Shown piece after piece: positions 32,295 through 42,140 of a stretch of 64,000 nucleotides of DNA (the stretch's first letter is position 1; each line of letters starts with the position of its first letter). A program made the translations under genes and the position numbers. Below the pieces are notes generated by a model that ran no database searches, was not told the DNA's origin, and worked only from the letters and a program-made list of their open reading frames with translations. Source of the stretch: Pontederia crassipes (taxonomy: Eukaryota > Streptophyta > Magnoliopsida > Commelinales > Pontederiaceae); contig JAUKPH010000022.1 in assembly GCA_030549335.1 (NCBI GenBank), positions 2,852,001 through 2,916,000 of the forward strand, written 5' to 3'.

Positions 32295-34923
32295 TGATCA
32301 CTAGCTGATCAATATAGTCTTTTATCTCATTTTAGATGCATTTCACCCATATCAAGCCCCTAAATTGCCCAACTTTTGGCCAATTGTACTTGGAATGCAT
32401 GGATTGTGATAACTAGTTGATATTCCTCATTTTATACTTAATTCCATGTGCATAGAGGTTCTGAAATGCTAAAATCCATAAATAATTCAATTCGATGCCA
32501 AGTTATCATATTTAGGACAAGTTATCATTCCTATATGCCAAGTTATCATTATTTTGAGTGAGCTGATTTCCAATGAGTTTCTTGCCCTAAATCCATTATT
32601 ATCATGAATGAATCATATTTGGAAGATCAATACTTGTGCAAAATTATCAATCCATTTGAACAAATTATCATTTTTCTAATGCCAAGTTATCGTTAAAGGG
32701 CAAAACTATCATTTCGACATGCAAAACTATCAATTCTGCACAAAGGCCTTAGGCAATCATTATATTATTGTCCTAACTCTTTGATGTTCAAATTTGATCA
32801 CATTTGGATAATCACAACCAAAGTTATGACAAGTTATCATTTTTAAGGCAATCAAGTTATCGTTTTGGCACCCAAGTTATCATTTCTAGGAAATCTTATC
32901 CATATTTGATTTCTGACCTCATTCACTTGCCATCCTACTTCCTTTTATGCCTTCAATGCTCTAAACCATACATATTTGATCATTTTTCAAGATTTATGCC
33001 AAGTTATCATTCCGGGTTCTCAAACTTATCATTTTTAATTACTGATTTCGCATCTTCATAACACCAGATTTTATTTGATGTTTGAGCAGACCCTGGTGAC
33101 TTTCCTTATCCTTATTTGTTCACTTCCTATTTGAGGACTTTGATGCTTGGTGTTCTATCTCTTCTAGCAGGGAAAAATATGTTGCAAAAAGGTGGAAAAA
33201 GGTGGGGGGGGGGACCACTACTTTTACCTGTCCAGAAAAGCTGTCTTCTGCAACTGTAAGCAGGACCTGGACAGGTGGCTCACATCAGAGGCTAAGGAAC
33301 ATCTAGATGTTGATCTAAGGGTGATTAAAGGCCATATATAAACTGAAGAAACCCTGGAATGAAGGAGGAGGTCGGCCATTGCAAGATTGGAGGAGAAGGC
33401 AGCAAGGGTTTGGAGCAAAGAAGGAGACTGAAGTGTTGTTAGAAATCCTGTTGACAAGAGCTAATCCAGGATGATTTATCTAAGTTTTTCACTCTATCTT
33501 GTATCTGATTTTGTAAATATGAGGAACTAAATCCCACGCCTCTTAGGATAGGGTAGTAGTCTAATATATATGGTTGATGGATTAGGGACAAAACTTATTT
33601 CCTCATTTGAATCAAGTTCTGAATTAATTCTGAAATCTGTATTAATCTGGAATTGTTCTTGTCATTGGAAGACCCTACTTGTATTTACAACTGAGAAATT
33701 GTCATTTGGTCTAATCTTTGTTTAGAAATGAGCAAAGAGTCCATGCCAAGTTTCTGGATTCTATTTTGATTGAAAATATGATTTCTGCTTTCCTAATTTC
33801 TGAACTTTCTAATTTCTGATTTTTTGAGTTGTCTAAATCTGATTGTCATTGGGGACTGAATTAATTGAATAATTGAGAGGTTATCATATATCCCAATCTT
33901 GTTCAGAAATGAATTAAGAAACTTTGACAATCTTATGATTCAATTCTGTAATTACCATTAGCTTTTCTGATTTTTATGAGTTGCTGATTTTTGGTTTCCT
34001 AAAATTCCTGAAATCTGATTGCCATTGTTAAGCTCCACTTTAATCCATCATTGAGAGATGGTTTTAAGGCCTTCCTTGAGATTCAGAGATGAGCCAAGGA
34101 GCAATGACAATTTCTGATTTCCTAAACTTGTGATTCTATGCATATTGGTTCCAATTATCTAGTGTTAAGTGTGGACTTGATTTTTAATTGCAGCTGAGAG
34201 GTTGAATCAAAGTCCTCTTGTAGTTTAGAGATAAACCAAGGAACACTAGCACTATTATTGGATAGGTTTCATTCCTGCATAGATAATTGAAGTGATTTCC
34301 TAATTTTGTGACTATTAGAAGTTATCACTTCAGATTTTATTGAAATGCCAAAAAAATCAGCAAAGTGACTTGGATTGAACTTAATGATAACTTGATTTCC
34401 AGTGGGGATCCTTTTCTAATTCAACTTGGCTAACAATCATATGACAATATATTGTTTAGTTCTGGTCTAATTTGATCTGTGAAAACAGCCATATTAAAGG
34501 TTGAATTAGAATTGACTAGAAAATGATAACTTGTTCCATTCCATCCATAACTAAATTAGATGAACCCCAATTCCTAGGAGGACCTTCCTCATTTATAGCC
34601 CTTTTAGCCTCTAGATCAGCATTTACAATTCAGTTTAGATAATTTTTCAAAAATCCCAAATCAGTTATCATTTTAGCCCTTTTTAGAAATCGGTTTTAAC
34701 TTTCTTTCAAATTCTTGGATTTTTAACCTTAGATAAGGCTAATCTAGATTGCTTAGAGAGTTTTGGACTTCAAATCACTGTGGATATGACATTTGGATAA
34801 CTACAATTGACCTGTATACTTGCAGTAGAGAGTGAGTTAGGGAGTTGAAACAAAAATTGAAAAAAATTGACTTTTGACCCAAAAATCAGCAAGTTATCAC
34901 TAAACTCCTCAATTTCACTATCA
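32295..34923 (+). repeat. Athila A 3' LTR
   Basis: It spans 2629 bp (TGATCAC to CTATCA) and is highly similar to the 5' LTR at 8736-11363, with scattered differences. It is followed by the ataat target duplication. It carries the same TATA box and four cryptic ~180-bp units. Confidence 0.95.
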
Positions 34924-34928
34924 ATAAT

Positions 34929-35382
34929 TGTTGACATAAATAATAATATGTCAACTTTCCTTATTTGACAATTCTGACACATCATCAATCAAAAAATTAT
35001 ATCTCAATAAACAAACATTCATTTTGATTGACTCTAATTTTCCTGAAAACTATACTTTCACATGTGCAAAAGAAGATAAATTTATTCAGGAGGTGGGTGA
35101 AAAGTTGGAATTAAATTCGTCAACTAACAAAAGAGATCTACGTCAAATACTTCAAGTTGATCTAAGATGCATGAAGGTTTTCGTCAACACCAAATATTTT
35201 AATTTTTTACGGATTGCATTTTCAAGTTAAGATTTGAAGACAATATGTTGTTATTTGGTGGTGATTGGTTTAAATGATTCATTTGATTGGTTTAAATATG
35301 TTGTTATTGCATGATGCAAAGCATGATCCTCCAAATTTAATTTTCAGAGTTCGAGGTCAAACTCTTTTGAACAAAGAGAGAC
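34929..35382 (+). mobile_element. 3' end of a small chromovirus-like element (remnant)
   Basis: TTCGAGGTCAAACTCTTTTG at about 35350-35369 resembles the conserved TTCGAGGACGAA segment that precedes the polypurine tract in chromoviruses. A purine run (AACAAAGAGAGA) follows, then an LTR-like TGATGTA start at 35383. A 68-codon frame at 35024-35230 has no recognisable domain. I infer a short-LTR element, possibly Reina-like; only its end remains. Confidence 0.4.
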
Positions 35383-35542
35383 TGATGTAGAAGAAATAAG
35401 ATAATATTTTATCAATTCTTGTTGTTATATTTATCTTTTTAGATTAGTTAGATTCTATTAGTTAGTATTGTTATCTTTTAAATTAGTTTAGATTTGATTG
35501 TAAAATACTTATAAATAGGCATGAACTCTTTTGTTATTGATA
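35383..35542 (+). repeat. Short LTR, left part (split by CACTA)
   Basis: The LTR-like block starts TGATGTAGAAG and has a TATA box CTTATAAATAGG near 35508-35519. The CACTA transposon interrupts it at 35543. The right part resumes at 45161 after the duplicated ata. Confidence 0.5.
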
Positions 35543-35555
35543 CACTACAAGAAAA
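35543..35555 (+). repeat. CACTA left terminal inverted repeat
   Basis: CACTACAAGAAAA, matching the right end without mismatch. Confidence 0.92.
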
Positions 35556-36458
35556 CTAGCGATTAGCGATGCCAAATAACGTATCGAAATATGATGATGC
35601 TAAATCGACGCCACTAGCGTCATTATGGCATCTCAGTTGAGTCCCAAGTAAGAGACGCTACTTGCCTATCAATAGTGTCTCATTAGTGTTTTCTTAGCAT
35701 TTCAAAAAATAGGCGCTAAAGCAGGCGCCATTGAGACGCGATAGCCGCTATTATTGCGTGCCATGAAGCGAAAGTGCACGGGAGAACCTAGCGCTGTTCT
35801 CGCGTCGATAGCCTTCGACGCGAAGCTAGCATCACACAAATTGAGATGCTATTGAGACTCTATGAAGATGCTAACTAGCATCACATTCAAGACGATGCTA
35901 TGTAGATGCCAATGTGATTACTTGGCATACCTGTATATGTTAATTAAGAAAAAGATAACACGACGCTACGTAGACGCCAATGTGATTACTTGACATACCT
36001 ATATATGTTAATTAAGAAATAGATAACTATATATAGGCTATCTATATTTATATCCCTATATGTTATCTATTTTGAGGCAACCCTATATATTATCTATACT
36101 ATACATTAATCAATAAATAAATTAAATATTGTATATGTACCTTCAACATATATATGTATTCCTACATGATTACTTATATATGTCTACATCATAATAGTAT
36201 TCCTAAATATATAATTTGTTACCTATATTATCTATGTTATTTATCCATACAATATATATAATATCTTAATTATACATATATTATTTTTATATTCTTAATT
36301 ATGTAATTATGATGGTTGAATTAAGAGACATGGCTTGCTAGAAAATTAACTCATTTTAGCATTCCATAGAGGCTCAATAGTGTCTACCTAGCACCACACT
36401 AAAGCCACAATATTGGTCGACACCAGGTAGACACTATTGGCATCTCTAGAGCGTCACC
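35556..36458 (+). repeat. CACTA left subterminal region
   Basis: It is rich in short motifs such as TAGCGTC, GATGCTA and GGCGCTAAA in both orientations, the kind of subterminal sites TNPA binds in En/Spm. It includes a 71-bp tandem duplication (about 35891-35961 and 35962-36027) around GCCAATGTGATTACTTG. The part after 36030 is AT-rich with no motif. Confidence 0.75.
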
Positions 36459-37090
36459 CACTACAAGAAAATTGTGATTTTCTGACAAGCAGTTTCTGAC
36501 TAAACGAAATCCGTCGCAATTTGCAACGGATTTTGAGATGGATAGGTATCCGTCGGAACTTCCAATGGTTATAACTGTCAGAAATAAAAATAATAAATTA
36601 TGTAATTTATTGTATTATTATTTTATTTTTCGACGATTAGGAACGTTGAAAGTTCTGACGAATATCTATCTGTCGCAATTTCCGACAGCCCTGATCATCG
36701 ATAAATGAAAAATAATATAATATAAGAAATATTTTATTAATATAATTAGCGATAGTTCAAATCATCGCAATTTCTGATGGTTCTAATATAATATAATATA
36801 AGGAGTATTTTATTAATATAATTAGCGTCAGTTCAAACTATCACAATTTTTGACAGTGCTGACCGTCGATAAGTAAAAAATAATATAATATAAAGAGTCT
36901 TTTATTAATATAATTAGTGACAGTCCAGACCGTTAAAATTTTTCGTCGGTAAACTAAAATGAATATTATATATATGTAAGTAGTATTTTATTATTATAAT
37001 TAAATAATTTCCAATGGTCTCGATCGTCGTTTAACCTTAAAAATAATTAAATATTATATTCATATATATCACAATAATATATATTATTAA
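36459..37090 (+). mobile_element. End fragment of a second CACTA nested in the first
   Basis: CACTACAAGAAAATTGTG at 36459 is a second CACTA-type terminus. It is followed by motifs of another subfamily (CCGTCGCAATTT, CTGACAG...). About four diverged tandem units containing TATTTTATTAATATAATTAG occur between about 36700 and 37010. No matching right terminus is visible; around 37090 the sequence returns to first-element motifs. It is most likely a truncated nested copy. Confidence 0.6.
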
Positions 37091-37440
37091 TATTTCGGAG
37101 ACGCTACTGTGATGCTATGGTGTCGCTAAGTTTGTGACCCATTAGCCTCTCTATAGCGTCGCATTAGCTAACTTTTTATTCACTTAATCGGGCACATATT
37201 GACATACAAATAGACATATATAACTCGTGCATATATACATATTATTATCACTTAATATAATTCTAAATTAGGAGGAAAATTCAATATAACGTCCCTACAG
37301 CCTCGAAATAGCATCTCAACTATGGCGCCTATGTAGCATCAAAGTAGTGTCGTTTCTAGTTGAGGCGCTAAATACTTAACTTAAATCCCTAACCCCTCTT
37401 CTGCATTTTCACTTTTTACTGTTCGTCGATTTTTACTGTC
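37091..37440 (+). other. CACTA interior, subterminal-type motifs, no gene
   Basis: Scattered GCGTC and GGCGC motifs resume here and lead up to the pyrimidine-rich block. No frame is supported. Confidence 0.4.
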
Positions 37441-37870
37441 TCCGATGATGCCCGACGATGCCTGACGATGCCCTCCGCTCCTCCGCTCCGATGTTGCCCG
37501 ATGCTCCTCCGCTCCGACAGTCATCCACTCCGACGATGCCCGACGACACCCTCCGCCTCTTCAACTCCTCCGCCCCTGTCATTTGTGCTCCTCTACGGCC
37601 AGCCCTCCACCTCGTCCTCCGCCTCCTCTGCCGCCCTCCGCTTCCTCCTCCTCCATCACCGCCCATCTGCCTCCTCCTCCACCGCCGCCCATCCGCCTCC
37701 TCCGCTACCATCCTTCTTCGACTCCTCCGCCGCCCATCTGCCTCCGCCGCCCTCCGTCTCATCTGCCCGCCGATTGTGTTCCTCCGATCGGTGCCGGCCG
37801 TCGCTTGCCGCCTTCCTCCACCCCTTACCCTCCTCCGTCGCTTGCCGCCATCCTTCTCCAGTTAAGGAGG
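37441..37870 (+). other. Pyrimidine-rich GC block, open in several frames
   Basis: A CTCCGC/GATGCCCGACGA-type low-complexity run of about 430 bp is open in three plus frames and one minus frame, so openness says little. Its composition (Pro/Ser/Leu-rich on plus, Arg/Gly-rich on minus) contrasts with the AT-rich flanks. It may be the leader or first exon of the transposase transcript, or a captured fragment. No domain is recognised. Confidence 0.4.
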
Positions 37871-37888
37871 TACAAGCCTGCCACCATC

Positions 37889-38275
37889 CATGTTAATTAC
37901 TAGTGAATGTTAAGTTAATTACTACTTAATTACTTGAAACTAGTGCATGTTAAGTTAATTACTAGTGCATGTTAAGCTAGTTACTAGTTAATTAGTAGTG
38001 CATGTTAACTTAATAACTAGTTAAGTTAATCTAATGCATGTTAACTTAATTATTTGAAACTAGTGCATGGTTAATTACTAGTGCATGTTAAGCTAGTTAC
38101 TAGTTAATTAGTAGTGCATGTTAACTTAATAAATAGTTAAGTTAATCTAATGCATGTTAACTTAATTGCTAGTTAATTACTAGTGCATGTTAAGGTAGTT
38201 ACTAGTTAATTAGTAGCGCATGTTAAGGTAGTTACTAGTTAATTACTTGAAACTAATATAAGGACTAGTTAATTT
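37889..38275 (+). repeat. AT-rich repeats around ACTAGTGCATGTTAA
   Basis: Many copies of GTGCATGTTAA and TTACTAGTTAATTA occur here. A longer unit repeats with a period of about 117 bp (ACTAGTGCATGTTAAGCTAG at 37961 and 38078). It lies just upstream of the transposase gene, probably in its first intron. Confidence 0.75.
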
Positions 38276-38373
38276 GCTAGTACCTCTTTTTTATCATGTT
38301 ATCATAAATTTTACTAAGGATGTACATCCACATTCTTGGTAATAAAATATTGAGATTATGAAATGACGATGAA

Positions 38374-38430
38374 GTACTTGAAACATGTGATTTTGGACTT
38401 CGTAACTTCAAAATCACATGTTTCAAGTAC
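38374..38430. repeat. 22-bp perfect inverted repeat, 13-nt loop
   Basis: The arms GTACTTGAAACATGTGATTTTG (38374-38395; quoted as two parts GTACTTGAAAC and ATGTGATTTTG) and their exact complement (38409-38430) form a clean hairpin 43 bp before the TNPD-like start. Confidence 0.85.
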
Positions 38431-38472
38431 ACAAATTTATTGACATATAGCTTAATATTGTCCGTTATAGAA

Positions 38473-41400
38473 ATGACAAAGCCATATCGTAGTTGGATTC
38501 GTCGCTGGAAGGATAAACATGGCGTTATAACTAAAGAATATAAGGATGGTGTTGATGAATTCATTAATGTGGCATATCAAAATGAAGGAGTTGCTTCTTT
38601 ATATGGCGAAATCTTATGTGCATGCCGGAAGTGCAAATGTTATCAGTGGGAAGTAAGATATGATGTGCATAAGGATTTATATTACAACGGTTTTTTACTG
38701 ACATACACAAATTGGTTCTTCCATGGCAAAGAAAGATGGGCTAAAGAGACAACTAATGTAGACACCAACGTGGGTGAGTCGAGCAATCCGTATAGGGACA
38801 TGATACGAGATACAATGAGAGGAGAAAATGTTGGCGAAACATTGATTGAAAAAGACCCGAATCCTTCGGCTTCTAAATTTTATAATCTTCAGGAAGAAGC
38901 ATATGAACCTTTATGGGATGGATGCGTGAAGCAAACTACACTTTCTGTGGTGGCACAACTAATGAACTTGAAATCAAAATTTAATATGAGCGAAAGTTGT
39001 TTTGACTGGATGCTTACCTTTATTAAGAGTATACTTCCAGCTTTACTAGGAAATTTTTACAAGTGCAAAAGATTGATGAGAGATTTAGAGTTGGAATATC
39101 AGAAGATTGACGCATGTCGTAATCATTGCATGTTCTATTAAAAGGAAAACAATTTACTTATGAGTTATTCTATTTGTGACGAGCCCAAATACAAGCCAAA
39201 AAAGAATTCCCAAAGTTCGAAAAAAATTGACAAATGCAATGTTTAGATACTTTCCCATTGTTCCAAGATTACAACGACTATTTCTTTCTGAAAAAAACTG
39301 CATCATTTATGAGGTGGCACAGAGAAGGGGCACGTGATGATCGAAATTCAATTACACATCCTTCGGATGCAGAGGCATGGAAATGATTTGATGCACTTCA
39401 TCCGACTCTTTCTGCAGAATCACGCAATGTTAGATTAGGACATTGCACCGATGGCTTCAACCCATTTGGCTCATCAAGTACTGCTTATTCGTGTTGGCCG
39501 ATTTTTGTGACACCTTATAATTTGCCTCCAAGCATGTGTATGAGACAAGAGAATATATTGCTTACCTATATGATCCCGGGTCCTCGATCTCCTAGTAAAA
39601 GTTTAGATGTTTACTTAAGACCTTTGATTGATGAACTCAAGATGTTGTGGGAGGATGGAGTGGTTACCTATGACAAATCTAAAAGGCAAAATTTAATTAT
39701 GAGAGCCACATTAATGTGGACCATAAGTGATTTTCCAGCATATGGAATGTTGAGTGGCTGGAGCACAAAAGCTAAACTTGCTTGTCCCATATGTGAAAAG
39801 AATACAAATTCATTTTTTTGAAAAATTGTAGGAAAGTTTGCTAGTTTGATTGTCATAGGATGTTTTTGCCATTGGAGAATTTGATGCGTCGCGATCGAAA
39901 CTCATTTAAAAAGAATACATCCGAGAACACTTTGTCTCCAAATCATTTGACGGGACAAGAGTTGCTAGAGAAAGTAAACAAGATTAGTGAAGTCTCATTC
40001 GGATTGAAGGCCAGTAGTTACAAGCAAATTGGGTTTGGAAGTGAACATAATTGGGAGAACTGAAGTATTTTTTGGGAGTTGCCTTATTGGTCTTCAAACT
40101 TGGTACGTCATAACTTGGACGTCATGCATGTGGAGAAGAACGTATTTGACAACATCTTCAACACTATTATGGATGTTAAAGGAAGAATAAAAGATAGCAT
40201 ACACGCTTGAGAAGACATAAAATTAATATGCAAAAGACTAGAGTTAGATATCATTCATCTTCAAAATGGTAAATGCAAAAAGCCAAAAGCTACTTATGTC
40301 TTGAGCAATGATCAAAGAAAATCCATTTTTCGAGTGGGTAAAGCAATTGAAATTCCCCGACGGATATGTATCAAACATATCTCGTTGTTTTAACTTGGAC
40401 AATGGGAGGATACATGAGAATAAGAGTCATGATTGTCATATTTTTATGCAAAGGCTGCTTCCAATTGCCTTTAAAGAACTTTTGCCAAAGGCAATGTGAG
40501 AGGTTTTAACATAATTATCTATGTTCTTTAAAGAGCTTTGTGCATCCATCATTTGGGAAGAAGACATCTCTCAGTTGGAGGCTTCTATTGTGATTACCGT
40601 GTGCAAGGCTGAGAAGATAACACCTTCTTTTTTTTTATGTGGGAGCACTTGATTGTACATATACCATATGAAACAAAAGTTGCAGGTCCGGTTCAATATC
40701 GATGGATGTATCCTTTCGAAAGGTGCATGTTATATTTTAAAAGGAAGGCAAAGAATAAGGCAAAAAATGAAGGCTCCATATGTGAAGCATATTTCATTGA
40801 GGAGGTGTCAAACTTCACTTCAAAGTATTTTGAGCCACACATACAATCACGACACACTAAAGTTCCAAGAAACGATGATGGTGGTAAAAGAGAAGATAAT
40901 ATGAATATTCTATCCATCTTCAAGTACCCATGTCGGCTTCTTGGTATAGGACCCAAAGTTGTTTTGAATGACATAGATCTCACCATCGTTGAGAATTATG
41001 TCCTTGCAAATTGTAGCGAAGTACGTCGTATCTCGAGTAAGATAATTTGTTTTAATATGTTTTATAATTTAAAGTTAATTGTAGCTATACGATTTCATTA
41101 ATTGACAATTATGAATTCAGAAAATTCAAAGAATTACAGCGAGAAATCAATCTGTTAGTTTCAAACGATGAGTTATTGAAACTACGAGACAAATATTTTG
41201 CCGATTGGTTGAGATGTGAAGTGAGAATTCTTTCCGCTTGCTCGTAATTGTTACTTAAGTTTGTGACTTTTAATAAATTTTTTTAGTTATTTTTCTTGTA
41301 GGTTATTAATGGCTCAGTTATAGATTTAAAAATATGAGATCTGGGTCATGGCCCGAAGAAATAAGTCCTTAGCTACTGCGGCATCATAGTCAATGGATAT

Positions 41401-42047
41401 CGGTTCCATACAAAAGAATATAGCCGACAACGTTCAACTCTTAATAGCGGCATATGTGTTCTAGGAAGCATGTACGGGGACAACGAATTTGATTACTATG
41501 GTGTTATAGAAGACATCATAGAATTGTCTTATTTGGAAAAATCTAACAAGTCGTGGTGCTAAAATCTCGTTGGTTCGATCTAGAGAAAGGAGTTCGGATC
41601 GATCAAAAGTTTAAATTGGTGGATATTAACCCTTGATCGAGACTTCAGTCATACGATCCATTCGTATTGGCAGAACAAGCGCAATAAGTGTACTACACTA
41701 AGTATCCATCGAAAAGAACCAATGATGAATGGTAAGGGTCATGCAAGGTGAGAAGTAAACTATTCTTAGCAGAAACAATGGTAGATGATAATGAAACATC
41801 ATCCGTATACAATGATGTGCCCATGGATGATTACTATCAAGAAGATAGAGTGAATGAGACGATTGATGTGGCCGATGGAGTTGAGAATATTCAATTGGTC
41901 GATGATGCTGAGCCAATGGAAGAGTTCAATTCAAATGACCTCTTGGAAGTGAAATTTGATAATTTCGTTAACGATGACTCCAACCAAGATTATAGCGACG
42001 ATGATGAAGATGGTGAAAATGAATCAGAATACGAAAGAAGCGAATGA
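38473..42047 (+). pseudogene. TNPD-like CACTA transposase gene (decayed)
   Basis: Domains appear in family order. A transposase-associated N-terminal domain lies at 38473-38740 (MTKPYRSWIRRW; CRKCKCYQWEV). The TNP2-type transposase core runs from about 39240-40500 (RLGHCTDGFNPFGSSSTAYS, LDVYLRPLIDELKMLW, DFPAYGMLSGW, NLVRHNLDVMHVEKNVFDNI). A DUF4218-like domain is at about 40630-41010 (HLIVHIPYETKVAGPVQYRW), a DUF4216-like stretch at about 41440-41600 (YYGVIEDIIELSY), and an acidic tail ends at 42047. TNPD would catalyse excision and insertion. In-frame stops occur at 39139, 39384, 40061 and 40208 among others, so it is a pseudogene. The start at 38473 aligns with the family N-terminus. Confidence 0.88.
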
Positions 42048-42140
42048 ATCCCGTAGTTCTTCTATTGACACAAGCTTCTTACTTATTTTAGTCATATATG
42101 GTTAATGATAATAAGAGAAGAATGTTACTTTTTTTCAGTC

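Larger units (their letters stand above)
8736..34923 (+). mobile_element. Athila A (Ty3/gypsy, Athila lineage), split by Athila B
   Basis: Both LTRs (8736-11363 and 32295-34923; 2628 and 2629 bp) are present, with the 5-bp target duplication ataat at 8731-8735 and 34924-34928. A primer site complementary to tRNA-Asp, then gag, protease, RT, RNase H and integrase in Ty3/gypsy order, and a polypurine tract complete the plan. The integrase region is interrupted by Athila B at 16051-29764; without that insert the element is about 12.5 kb. The LTRs differ by a few percent by eye, so it is fairly young. The copy is broken in several places. No envelope-like frame is seen between integrase and 3' LTR. 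Confidence 0.95.

Noticed and set aside
35024-35230. 68-codon frame before the short LTR
   Set aside because: There is no recognisable domain, and it sits in the decayed 3' end of a small retroelement; not supported as a gene.
37433-37762. 109-codon Arg-rich minus-strand frame
   Set aside because: It is the complement of a pyrimidine-rich low-complexity block that is open in most frames.
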